Below are positions 7,392-14,837 of a stretch of 15,120 bases of DNA, in pieces. The stretch is from CAZPMC01 sp964587755 (GTDB taxonomy: Bacteria > Bacillota > Clostridia > Acetivibrionales > DTU013): the NCBI GenBank assembly GCA_964587755.1, contig CAZPMC010000048.1, positions 1 through 15,120 on the forward strand, written 5' to 3'. The notes under the pieces are model-generated. The model searched no databases. It saw nothing but the letters and a program-made list of their open reading frames with translations, and was not told where the DNA came from. The position numbers and the translations under genes are program-made. Each line of letters begins with the position of its first letter. Positions within the stretch are counted from its first letter, which is position 1.

Positions 7392-8423
7392 TTAGAAGAA
7401 TCTGTCATACCAATCGTCAACTTCGTCTTGCAGAATTAATGGAGTTGCAAGCATATTAACTTTTTCATAGGATTCGCCATTCAGAACTTTTTCAATTAAG
7501 TCAACAGCTTCAGCTGCACCAGTAGGATAGAATACTGTGCCTGTCGCTTTACCGGCTTTAATCATATCTGCCATTTCCTTCTGTCCGTCTGTTCCGAATA
7601 CATGCATTTCTCCGGTACGACCAGCAGCTTCTATAGCTTCAATTGCACCAAGAGCCATGTTGTCGCTGTGGCAGTACAGAACATCAATATGATCATTAGC
7701 CTGTAAGATATTCTCCATCAGTGTTAATCCTAAATCTCTCTTATAGTCTGCACTTTGGTCACTTACAATTTTGATGTTAGGATACTTTTCTACAATAGAA
7801 CGGAAACCTTTGTGTCTGTCGTTTGTTGCACTAGCACCCAGTGTGCCCTGCATTTCAACAACAATAACTTCTTTTTCTGTTCCATAAGTGTCAACGATCC
7901 ACTGACCCACTACCTCACCTGCATTGATGTTGTCTCCACCAACAAATGTTGTGTAGTCATCATTATCAATGGTACGGTCAACAAGTACCAATGGTATACC
8001 TTGAGCCAGTACTTCTCCTGCAATTGGTGTCAGAGGTGCAGACTGTGTAGGAGCCATAAGTATCAGATCAACCTCAGATGCCATCAGATCATAAACATTG
8101 TTAATCTGTGTTGTCGGGTCATTTTTACCATCGGTAAAAATAAACTCCCAATTATAGCCCTTTTCTTTTACAGCTGCCTCAAGCTCTGTTGTAAGAGCAA
8201 CACGGTAAGGTGTGTTCATGTGGCACTGTGATACACCAATAACATACTTTTTGTTCGGATCAGCTTTCGGACTTTCTGATGCATCAGTACCAGGTGCTTG
8301 TGAAGAAGCCGCCGGTGTTGCAGATGTTCCTGGTTCACTTTGTTGTCCACATGCAGCCAGCACGGTTACTAACATAATGCATACGAGCATTAATGCCAGT
8401 AGAGTTTTTTTGTTTCTCTTCAT
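7392..8423 (-). CDS. sugar ABC transporter substrate-binding lipoprotein (RbsB/periplasmic-binding protein 4 type)
   Basis: This 343-residue extracytoplasmic binding protein would capture the imported compound and deliver it to the membrane permease. The N-terminus is a lipoprotein signal: a basic MKRNKK start, a hydrophobic core, and lipobox LAAC with Cys25 as the lipid anchor. A Ser/Thr/Ala/Pro-rich linker follows (about 26-55). The mature domain begins at YVIGVSQ and shows family features: DLILMAPTQS (about 119-128) like the sugar-cluster DG-IISP motif, GIPLVLVDR, FVGGDN, and VLYCHSDNMALGAIEA near 250. The sugar specificity is not readable. It is encoded after the permease gene with a 67-nt gap and a strong GGGGAGGA ribosome site, and is followed by a hairpin. 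This is the usual arrangement for raising binding-protein levels over the membrane components. Confidence 0.93.
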   Translation of the reverse strand: MKRNKKTLLALMLVCIMLVTVLAACGQQSEPGTSATPAASSQAPGTDASESPKADPNKKYVIGVSQCHMNTPYRVALTTELEAAVKEKGYNWEFIFTDGKNDPTTQINNVYDLMASEVDLILMAPTQSAPLTPIAGEVLAQGIPLVLVDRTIDNDDYTTFVGGDNINAGEVVGQWIVDTYGTEKEVIVVEMQGTLGASATNDRHKGFRSIVEKYPNIKIVSDQSADYKRDLGLTLMENILQANDHIDVLYCHSDNMALGAIEAIEAAGRTGEMHVFGTDGQKEMADMIKAGKATGTVFYPTGAAEAVDLIEKVLNGESYEKVNMLATPLILQDEVDDWYDRFF

Positions 8424-8490
8424 AATTATTTCCTCCCCTATTTATATTCAAAAGATATGCCATTTTGGCAATCCTTTGTGTCTAACAAAA

Positions 8491-9477
8491 CTATACAGAT
8501 TTACGATTTCTTCTCCAGTTGTCAACATATACGGTAACGAATATTATTAATCCGGTTACAACCTGTTGCACATAAGGGCTAACGTTAACCATGTTAAGAA
8601 TATTAGACATAATTACAATTATTGCTGCACCTATAACCGTTTTTAAAACATTTCCTTCTCCACCTGCCATGCTTGTCCCGCCTATGACCGCAGCTGATAT
8701 TGCGTTAACATTATATCCGATACCAAGGGTCGGGTCGCACGCATTCATTCTTGCTGTAAGCATTATGGCGGACAATGTTGCCATAAATCCTGAAATTGCA
8801 TATACAATCATTTTTGTTCGAGATATGCTGATACCTGACAGACGGGCAGCTTCCGGATTTCCTCCCACTGCATGTACATGGCGGCCAAACGTTGTATGTC
8901 TGAGCATAAAATGGGCAAGCAGCACCACTACTGCAAATATTATTACCGGTACGGGTAATCCCATATTTTTACCGTCCAGCTGAAAGCTCAGCACTTCACC
9001 TGAACCCAGATATCTGTAGAACGGGGTTACTCCCGAAACCGGCTGACCATTTGATGACAGGTACGCCAAACCTCGGACTATTGTGTCCATGGCCATTGTC
9101 ATAATAAATGGTGCTAAACCCTGGCTTATACAAAGGCCGTTTATCAGTCCTACAAGTATCCCGATAGCAAGAGCAGTAAGAATAGCAACGGCAGAACCTC
9201 TACCCTGAATAATTACAGCAATCATCCCTGTTAATCCGATTACTCCGTTTACACTTAAATCAATTCCGCCATTAATAATTACAATTGTCATTCCAACTGC
9301 AATAACGCCTGTGACTGATACTTGACGCAAAACGTTAATAATATTGCTTGGTTGCAGGAATTTTGGGGATGCAATGGAAGCGATGGCAATTATAGCTATT
9401 AGCGCTAAACCTATGCCGATTTTCCCCATAAAAGCTTTAAAGTTCTTGAAAAATTCGCTTTGTTTTACCTCGGTCAT
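8491..9477 (-). CDS. sugar ABC transporter permease (RbsC type)
   Basis: This 328-residue hydrophobic protein belongs to the ribose/xylose/galactose-type permeases that form the membrane channel as a homodimer. Eight to ten membrane segments are apparent, beginning at about residues 20-37. Family-conserved pieces are visible: INGGIDLSV (68-76), GRHVHAVGGNPEAARLSGI (198-216, the cytoplasmic coupling region that contacts the ATPase) and GGTSMAGGEGNVLKTVIGA (266-284). The ATG overlaps the stop of the ATPase gene by 4 nt (ATGA at 9474-9477), which implies translational coupling and balanced subunit synthesis, and a GGAGGGGG ribosome site lies inside the end of the ATPase gene. The length is slightly above that of E. 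coli RbsC because of a short N-terminal extension. Confidence 0.94.
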   Translation of the reverse strand: MTEVKQSEFFKNFKAFMGKIGIGLALIAIIAIASIASPKFLQPSNIINVLRQVSVTGVIAVGMTIVIINGGIDLSVNGVIGLTGMIAVIIQGRGSAVAILTALAIGILVGLINGLCISQGLAPFIMTMAMDTIVRGLAYLSSNGQPVSGVTPFYRYLGSGEVLSFQLDGKNMGLPVPVIIFAVVVLLAHFMLRHTTFGRHVHAVGGNPEAARLSGISISRTKMIVYAISGFMATLSAIMLTARMNACDPTLGIGYNVNAISAAVIGGTSMAGGEGNVLKTVIGAAIIVIMSNILNMVNVSPYVQQVVTGLIIFVTVYVDNWRRNRKSV

Positions 9478-10973
9478 ACCTTTCCCCCTCCGAAAGCATA
9501 CGTCATAATTAATTCTTCGTTCGCATCCTTTCTTAATACTTCACCAGTGATTGTTCCTTCATGCATAACTATAATTCTGTCGCTTAAACCAAGAATTTCA
9601 GGCAATTCGGATGATACCATTATTACTGCAGCACCTTCATCTGCCAGTTGAGACATAAGTTGATAAATTTCAGCTTTTGCTCCCACATCAATACCCCTTG
9701 TGGGTTCATCAAAAATATATATATTTGCACCTGAATTAAGCCATTTTCCCACAACAACCTTTTGCTGGTTTCCGCCACTAAGATTGGATACTTTCTGACC
9801 AGTACCAGTTGTCTTTGTATTCATTTTCTTAATGTATTTTTTTACAATTTCACTTTCTTTGGCATGGTTAATAACTCCGATTTTATTTGAAATTGTATTC
9901 AAGCTTGCCAGAGTAGTATTTTCCCCTACGGAAAGGCACAGAACGAGTCCTTGAGTTTTTCTGTCTTCTGTAGCAAAAGCTATGCCGTTTTTAATTGCCT
10001 GCTTCGGCGATTTGATGTTAACCTTTTTTCCGTCAATGTATATTTCTCCGCTTTCATATTTATCAGCACAGAAAATTGCCCGCATTGTTTCTGTTCTTCC
10101 GGCGCCGACCAGGCCGGAGAACCCAAGTATTTCGCCTTTTCTTACTTTAAAGCTAACACCTTTTACGTAAGGTTTGTTAACTAAATTTTTAACTTCAAGA
10201 ACAACATCTCCCGGATTGGGGTTACGTGTCGGATAATAATTCTTTATGTCACGACCTACCATCATTCTGATAAGATCCTGCTTAGTTGCGTCTTTAATTG
10301 CAATTTCACCCGAGAGTTTTCCGTCTTTAAGAACTGTTGCCATATCACATATTCTGAAAAGTTCTTCAAGCTTGTGCGATATATAGATCACTGTAATGCC
10401 ATGCGCTTTCATGTTCTTAATGACTGAAAACAATGACTCAATTTCATTGTTGGTTAATGAACTTGTTGGCTCATCCATAATTATTATCTTAGACTTATGT
10501 ATGAGCGACCTGGCAATCTCAATAAGCTGCCGCTGCGCTGCACTCAATTGCCTTACAGGTACTTTTGTATCTATATCAAGATTCACTATTTCGAAAACTC
10601 TTTTTGCTTCAGAACTAATATATTTCCAGTCTATTTTTCCTCTTTTGGTAGGAAGACAACCGAGAAACAAATTTTCTTCTGCATTGAGCTGCGGAACAAG
10701 TGAAAGCTCTTGGTATATGATACTTATTCCCAGTTCACGTGATTGATAGGGATTCCTAATGTCAACAGGCTTACCGTCAATCAGAACTTCGCCTGAATCT
10801 TTGTCATGAGCTCCTGATAAGATTTTCATCAGTGTCGACTTGCCTGCCCCGTTTTCACCAATCAGAGCATGAACATCTCCACGCTTAACCTTGAAGCTTA
10901 TGTCTGTAAGAACCTGAACACCGGAAAATGATTTGTTAATATTTCTAAACTCCAGAATTGGTACATCGTTCAT
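9474..10973 (-). CDS. sugar ABC transporter ATP-binding protein with two ABC domains (RbsA type)
   Basis: This protein of about 499 residues has two fused nucleotide-binding domains, as in RbsA, XylG and MglA. Domain 1 has Walker A GENGAGKST (39-47), signature LSAAQ (143-147) and Walker B IIIMDEP (163-169). Domain 2 has a degenerate Walker A, GLVGAGRTE (about 287-295), where the lysine is replaced; an intact signature LSGGNQQ (398-404); and Walker B IYIFDEPT (418-425). One degenerate site is normal for this family. The frame stays open to a TTG at 10988, but GGGAGA at 10981-10986 lies 7 nt before the ATG at 10973, and the family start (short lead into ILEFRNINKSF) fits that ATG. An ATG at 10979 is less well spaced, and the TTG cannot be excluded. 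The gene overlaps the permease gene by 4 nt. Confidence 0.93.
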   Translation of the reverse strand: MNDVPILEFRNINKSFSGVQVLTDISFKVKRGDVHALIGENGAGKSTLMKILSGAHDKDSGEVLIDGKPVDIRNPYQSRELGISIIYQELSLVPQLNAEENLFLGCLPTKRGKIDWKYISSEAKRVFEIVNLDIDTKVPVRQLSAAQRQLIEIARSLIHKSKIIIMDEPTSSLTNNEIESLFSVIKNMKAHGITVIYISHKLEELFRICDMATVLKDGKLSGEIAIKDATKQDLIRMMVGRDIKNYYPTRNPNPGDVVLEVKNLVNKPYVKGVSFKVRKGEILGFSGLVGAGRTETMRAIFCADKYESGEIYIDGKKVNIKSPKQAIKNGIAFATEDRKTQGLVLCLSVGENTTLASLNTISNKIGVINHAKESEIVKKYIKKMNTKTTGTGQKVSNLSGGNQQKVVVGKWLNSGANIYIFDEPTRGIDVGAKAEIYQLMSQLADEGAAVIMVSSELPEILGLSDRIIVMHEGTITGEVLRKDANEELIMTYAFGGGKV

Positions 10974-11015
10974 AATCATTTCTCCCAAAGGTTCCTTCCC
11001 CCTTCCGCAGCGATT

Positions 11016-11468
11016 TTAATCGCTTTCTGACACAACCTCTTTCAGCACTTTCAACTGAGCGGTTCCGCTTAATACTTCCTCTCCTCTTTGATTAGTGCAG
11101 CTAATATCGAGATTTACAATATGACGTTCTGTTATAACTTCTGAAACTGTAGCTTTTGCTGTAATTGTATCGCCAAATCTAACCGGTAGCAGGAATCTGA
11201 ATGACAGGCCTCTCTCAACTGCTGCGCAAGTGCCCGGCCCCTGTAATGGAACACCTAAAACTGTTGAAATAAGTCCAACCGTGATAATCCCATGTGCAAT
11301 ACGTCCGCCAAAACGAGTTCTTGCTGATAATTCTTCATTAAAATGAATTGGATAAAAATCCCCCGAAATAGCCGCAAATAAAGCTGTGTCTGTCTCAGTG
11401 ATAGTTTTTGTAAAAACCGCTGTATCACCTACTTTGTAATCCTCGATTCTTTTACGATATACTGCCAT
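11016..11468 (-). CDS. MaoC-family (R)-specific enoyl-CoA hydratase
   Basis: This 150-residue single hot-dog domain protein is of the MaoC/PhaJ type. Members hydrate trans-2-enoyl-CoA to (R)-3-hydroxyacyl-CoA or catalyse the reverse. The hydratase motif is clear: Asp37 and His42 in SGDFYPIHFN, spaced as Asp31 and His36 of Aeromonas PhaJ, followed by GGRIAHGI (54-61). The length fits a stand-alone (R)-hydratase or the Clostridial 3-hydroxybutyryl-CoA-type dehydratase rather than the larger eukaryotic double hot-dog enzymes. It is encoded between the crotonase and ABC transporter genes. The 80-nt upstream gap is longer than most here and holds AT-rich palindromes and a weak promoter-like pair. 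The substrate is unknown. Some MaoC members dehydrate branched hydroxy-acyl-CoAs such as methylmalyl-type compounds, so a substituted or hydroxylated acyl-CoA is possible. Confidence 0.88.
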   Translation of the reverse strand: MAVYRKRIEDYKVGDTAVFTKTITETDTALFAAISGDFYPIHFNEELSARTRFGGRIAHGIITVGLISTVLGVPLQGPGTCAAVERGLSFRFLLPVRFGDTITAKATVSEVITERHIVNLDISCTNQRGEEVLSGTAQLKVLKEVVSESD

Positions 11469-11497
11469 CGTTTTTCCCCCTTATTTTGTTATTTTGT

Positions 11498-11527
11498 ATT
11501 ATTAATTAATAATGTTAACAATGTAAA
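11498..11527 (-). promoter_or_regulatory. possible internal promoter with AT-rich palindromes upstream of the MaoC gene
   Basis: The 80-nt gap contains, on the minus strand, TTTACA (11522-11527) and TAATAA (11499-11504) separated by 17 nt, a weak sigma-A-like pair. The -10 side overlaps a perfect 16-bp palindrome ATTATTAATTAATAAT (11498-11513), and TGTTAACA (11513-11520) adjoins it. In DNA this AT-rich such matches arise easily by chance, so this is only a candidate for an internal promoter or binding site. Confidence 0.25.
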
Positions 11528-11548
11528 TCACTATTGTATTAGAAAACT

Positions 11549-12331
11549 TTATTTTCCTTTAAAATGGCTTGGCCTTTTTTCAAAAAACGCTGCCACCCCT
11601 TCTTTTTGATCTTCGGTAGATAAGCACACACTTACACCATATGCCTCGACCTTCAAGCCTGTTGGGACATTGCTCCTCAGACCTTCATTTATTGCTACTT
11701 TTGCCATTTTTAATGCTATAGGTCCCATTGATGCTATTTTTTTAGCTAATTCGATTGCTTTGTCAAGTAATTCATCCTGGCTTGTAACCGTGTTTACCAA
11801 ACCATATTTCTCTGCATCGGCAGCAGATAGGAATTCCCCGGTAAAAATCATTTGACTGGCCCGGCCTTTTCCTATCAGACGAGGTAATCTTTGTGTTCCG
11901 CCCCACCCGGGTATATTCCCAAGTTTAATTTCGGGCTGTCCAAATTTCGCATTCTCTGAAGCTATCCTGATATCGCAGCACATAGCAAGCTCACATCCGC
12001 CGCCGAGAGCATATCCGTTTACTGCTGCAATACTGGGTTTACTACAGTCCTCAATAGCATTAAAAATCCTTTGTCCAAGCATCATAAAGTCATAACCCTT
12101 AACTGGCGAAACATGATCAAGATCATGTATGTCTGCTCCGGCAACAAATGCCTTTTTACCGCTGCCTGTTATAATAAATGATCTGATTTCATTGTCTTCT
12201 TCAATTGATCGTACAACCGATTCTATCTCATAAAGAGTCTGATAATTTAAAGCATTGAGAGAATCCGGCCTGTTTATAGTAATAATTGCTATGTTTTCCT
12301 TCTTCTCGAAAATGACGTTTTCTAATTTCAT
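11549..12331 (-). CDS. enoyl-CoA hydratase/3-hydroxyacyl-CoA dehydratase (crotonase family)
   Basis: This 260-residue crotonase should interconvert trans-2-enoyl-CoA and (S)-3-hydroxyacyl-CoA. Both catalytic glutamates are present: Glu114 in GGGCELAMCCD and Glu134 in FGQPEIKLGNIPG, 20 residues apart as Glu144 and Glu164 of rat mitochondrial hydratase. The first oxyanion-hole segment is AGADIHDL (64-71) and the second is ALGGG (108-112). The closing KEGVAAFFEKRPSHFKGK end is typical of true hydratases. Length and motifs therefore point to hydratase activity rather than isomerase or dehalogenase members, which lose one glutamate. It is encoded between a CoA-transferase and a MaoC hydratase gene, with AAGGGAGGGG before ATG. 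The acyl chain acted on is unknown. A beta-oxidation or butyrate role would normally come with thiolase and acyl-CoA dehydrogenase genes, and neither is in this window. Confidence 0.93.
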   Translation of the reverse strand: MKLENVIFEKKENIAIITINRPDSLNALNYQTLYEIESVVRSIEEDNEIRSFIITGSGKKAFVAGADIHDLDHVSPVKGYDFMMLGQRIFNAIEDCSKPSIAAVNGYALGGGCELAMCCDIRIASENAKFGQPEIKLGNIPGWGGTQRLPRLIGKGRASQMIFTGEFLSAADAEKYGLVNTVTSQDELLDKAIELAKKIASMGPIALKMAKVAINEGLRSNVPTGLKVEAYGVSVCLSTEDQKEGVAAFFEKRPSHFKGK

Positions 12332-12363
12332 TCATACCCCTCCCTTATGATGTAAAGACAAAA

Positions 12364-13920
12364 TTATTTATTGAATCTTTGCGCTAACCCCATAGGCTCA
12401 TCAACAAATATTCTCTCATCCATAAGTTTGAGGTTTTCACTAATTATTGGCTTGAACGCCATATTTGCAAGAATATCCTTTTCCAGATCTATGCCCGGTG
12501 CAATTTCAGTAAGAACAATACCTTGGTCGGTTAATTCAAACACTGCACGCTCAGTTACATAGATTACTTTTTGACCTTTCTTAAGTGAATACTTACCACT
12601 GAAACTTATCTGGTTAACTTCAGGTACAAATTTTTTGAATTTTCCTTCGTTAACTATTTTCAATTTCTTATCCGACACATCAACAGCAAGTCCTGACGAT
12701 GTAAATGTTGCACAGAACACAACCTTCTTTGCGTTCTGGGATATGTTGACAAACCCGCCAACCCCTACTACTCTGTTTCCAAATTTACTTACGTTTACGT
12801 TTCCATCCTTATCAAGTTCAGCAAATGATAAGAAAGTTAAATCAAGGCCGCCTCCGTCATAAAAGTCAAACTGGTATCCTTCGTCAATAATTGCCTGTGG
12901 ATTAATACCAAGGCTAAAATTGACACCGAGAGCAGGTACCCCCCCAACAATTCCCTGCTCTACGGTGAAGGTAATATCCTGGGCTAAACCTTCTTCATTG
13001 GCAACTGATGCAACACCGTCAGGAATACCAAATCCAAGATTAACTACAGCGTTAGGAAACAGTTCGAAGGCTGCCCTTTTTGCTACTATCTTTCTTTCAT
13101 CCATTTTCATACGTGCAGCTTCGGAGAGTGGTTCTCTTACTTCACCGGTATATGCCGGATTATACTGTGTTATCATAGATTGCATCTGGTCCGGATCTAC
13201 AACTACTGCATCTACCAGTATTCCGGGAATCTTTACACTCTTGGGATCTAGAGTCCCTCTTTGAGTCAGACGTTTTACCTGGGCTATTACAATACCGCCG
13301 GAATTATGTGCAGCCTGTGCTGCAGAAATGTGTTCAAGTACAATACCTTCGTGTTCCATGGTAATATTTCCATCTTCATCAGCTGTAGTTCCACGAATTA
13401 CTGTCACATCTACAGGAAATGATTTGTAAAATAAATATTCTTTACCTTCAATTTCTATAAGCTTTACTAAATCCTCTTTGCAAACATCGTTCATTTTTCC
13501 GCCATCGATGCGTGGATCTATGTAAGTACCTAACCCCACATGAGTGAAAACACCAGGCTTTCCGCCTGCAATTGCTCGGGCTAACTGAACCATAACACCC
13601 TGAGGAAGCGTATAAGCTTCTATTTTATTGTCTAATGCCATTTGAGAAATTCTTGGAGACCAAGGCCAGTGACTTCCGACAACACGTTTTACCATTCCCT
13701 CGTGGCCAAACCTGTCAGCACCTGCACCATTTCTATCTCCTATACCTGAACTGTGACAAAGTGTTAAATTTTTTGGAAACCCTGTAGATAAAAATCTTTG
13801 CTCTAAAGCTTCCAAAAACTTTGACGGCTCATTAATTTTTCCTCCTGAGCAGACAACCCATACAGTAGAGTTATCTCTGATCATCGCCGCCGCGGATTCC
13901 ATAGATACTACTTTTGACAT
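12364..13920 (-). CDS. class I CoA-transferase, propionate/acetate CoA-transferase (Pct/YdiF) type
   Basis: This 518-residue protein has fused alpha- and beta-type halves, as in propionate CoA-transferase of Clostridium propionicum and E. coli YdiF, which move CoA between acetyl- or propionyl-CoA and other carboxylic acids. The N-terminal half contains the glycine-rich segment HVGLGTYIDPRIDGGK (127-142). The C-terminal half carries the catalytic glutamate Glu321 in the context TVEQGIVGGVPA; a covalent glutamyl-CoA intermediate is formed there in the family. Length matches the roughly 515-525 residues of Pct/YdiF, rather than separate AtoD/AtoA subunits. These enzymes accept short 2- and 3-hydroxy acids such as lactate and 3-hydroxybutyrate. 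It probably activates the acid on which the two downstream hydratases act, and is the first structural gene after the regulator, 70 nt away. GGGGGG precedes ATG. Confidence 0.92.
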   Translation of the reverse strand: MSKVVSMESAAAMIRDNSTVWVVCSGGKINEPSKFLEALEQRFLSTGFPKNLTLCHSSGIGDRNGAGADRFGHEGMVKRVVGSHWPWSPRISQMALDNKIEAYTLPQGVMVQLARAIAGGKPGVFTHVGLGTYIDPRIDGGKMNDVCKEDLVKLIEIEGKEYLFYKSFPVDVTVIRGTTADEDGNITMEHEGIVLEHISAAQAAHNSGGIVIAQVKRLTQRGTLDPKSVKIPGILVDAVVVDPDQMQSMITQYNPAYTGEVREPLSEAARMKMDERKIVAKRAAFELFPNAVVNLGFGIPDGVASVANEEGLAQDITFTVEQGIVGGVPALGVNFSLGINPQAIIDEGYQFDFYDGGGLDLTFLSFAELDKDGNVNVSKFGNRVVGVGGFVNISQNAKKVVFCATFTSSGLAVDVSDKKLKIVNEGKFKKFVPEVNQISFSGKYSLKKGQKVIYVTERAVFELTDQGIVLTEIAPGIDLEKDILANMAFKPIISENLKLMDERIFVDEPMGLAQRFNK

Positions 13921-13990
13921 TTTTTTCCCCCCAAAAATATATATCTTCTATTAATATTATTTTTTCTCTATATTATTATTATTTATTTTT

Positions 13991-14737
13991 TTATTTATAT
14001 CCCAAAATATTTGATATTTTTTTAGCGCTTTCGCATAACTTTTTAATTAAGTATTCTTCTTTTTCTTCAGGAAAACTGTTAATAAACCCTCCAACACTTA
14101 TACCGGCTATTGGGTGTCCTGCATAGTTATATATAGGTACAGCATATCCAACAACATTTTCGTTACTTTCACGATAATCCTTCGCATAACCAAGAGCTCT
14201 TATCTTTCTCAGCTCTTCTTTCAGAATTTTATGATCAGTAATTGTATAAGGAGTCAATTGTTTTAATTTAATTCCGTTAAGTTTTTCATCAAGTTCTTCT
14301 TCACTTAAGCAAGACAGTAATGCTTTACCGGTACCGGTGCAATGAGCAGGCATGGAACTTCCCAGTCTTATTGTAAATTGTATAAACTCTTCAGGCTCTA
14401 CTTTTTCTAAGTAAACAACATCCATACCTACTAAAGTAGATAACTGAACTGTTTGTCCAACATCATCACACAATTTTTGCATAATCGGATATGCAGCATC
14501 ATGCAGGTTAAGCCGCTCTGCAAAGAGAGAGCCGATTTTCAGCATTGTCGGACCGAGCTTATAGCCTTGAGTCATTTTATCTCTTCTCAGATAGCCTCTG
14601 GCCTCCAAAGTCTCAAGCAAGCCAAATGCAGTAGACTTTTTCAATCCCAGCAATTTGTAAATCTCTGTTAAGGTCAAAGATTCGTGATCGATAAACAATT
14701 CGATTATTTGCAAAGCCCTATCAACACTTTGTATCAT
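13991..14737 (-). CDS. IclR-family transcriptional regulator
   Basis: This 248-residue regulator has an N-terminal winged helix-turn-helix (about 1-65) starting directly at MIQSVDRALQIIELF; SLTLTEIYKLLGLKKSTAFGLLETLEARGYL shows the helix-turn-helix with recognition helix around 33-46. The C-terminal IclR effector-binding domain (about 75-248) includes the family signature GSSMPAHCTGTGKALLS (126-142). IclR members sense small acids and sugar acids (KdgR, for example, senses KDG) and act as repressors or activators. It is the first gene of the run, with AGAGG 7 nt before ATG. A near-consensus promoter and a perfect palindrome lie 24-100 nt upstream, which suggests autoregulation together with the catabolic genes behind it. 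The effector is unknown; a pathway sugar acid or acyl-CoA precursor is inferred. Confidence 0.93.
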   Translation of the reverse strand: MIQSVDRALQIIELFIDHESLTLTEIYKLLGLKKSTAFGLLETLEARGYLRRDKMTQGYKLGPTMLKIGSLFAERLNLHDAAYPIMQKLCDDVGQTVQLSTLVGMDVVYLEKVEPEEFIQFTIRLGSSMPAHCTGTGKALLSCLSEEELDEKLNGIKLKQLTPYTITDHKILKEELRKIRALGYAKDYRESNENVVGYAVPIYNYAGHPIAGISVGGFINSFPEEKEEYLIKKLCESAKKISNILGYK

Positions 14738-14760
14738 TTTATAACCTCTTTGAAGTGTTA

Positions 14761-14785
14761 GTTCGACAATGTCGAACCGTGTTCG
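14761..14785. promoter_or_regulatory. palindromic operator candidate with a third half-site (IclR-family binding site)
   Basis: Positions 14761-14777 form a perfect 17-bp palindrome, GTTCGACAATGTCGAAC (8-bp arms around one base). After CGT, a further GTTCG follows at 14781-14785, giving three alternating half-sites: GTTCG, CGAAC, GTTCG. The site lies downstream of the predicted transcription start and 23 nt before the regulator's start codon, a position suited to repression. I saw no copy in the other intergenic gaps. Assignment to the adjacent IclR protein is inferred from position and symmetry. Confidence 0.6.
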
Positions 14786-14808
14786 TAAATATGATATATC
14801 GTGTTTTT

Positions 14809-14837
14809 ATATTAGCATTATCCACAAAAGATGTCAA
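14809..14837 (-). promoter_or_regulatory. sigma-A promoter of the locus
   Basis: On the minus strand the perfect -35 TTGACA (14832-14837) is followed by a 17-nt spacer and the -10 TAATAT (14809-14814), preceded by TGC, which gives an extended -10. Transcription would begin near 14802 and leave a leader of about 65 nt before the IclR gene, containing the palindromic operator. This is the best promoter on the minus strand and probably drives at least the regulator-to-transporter block. Confidence 0.78.

Noticed and set aside
7755..8231. 158-codon open frame on the plus strand
   Set aside because: It is antisense to the binding-protein gene, whose protein family, lipobox and ribosome site are clear; the plus-strand translation is Cys- and Asn-rich with no recognisable domain.
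8458..8470. 5-bp hairpin TGCCA / TGGCA between the permease and binding-protein genes
   Set aside because: The stem is too short and no T-run follows in the direction of transcription, so it is not a terminator.
8591..8983. 130-codon open frame on the plus strand
   Set aside because: It is the mirror of the permease gene; the hydrophobic composition reflects the antisense of membrane-segment codons.
12920..13264. 114-codon plus-strand frame opposite the CoA-transferase gene
   Set aside because: Low-complexity Ser/Thr/Pro/Ala translation typical of antisense reading, without its own ribosome site or family.
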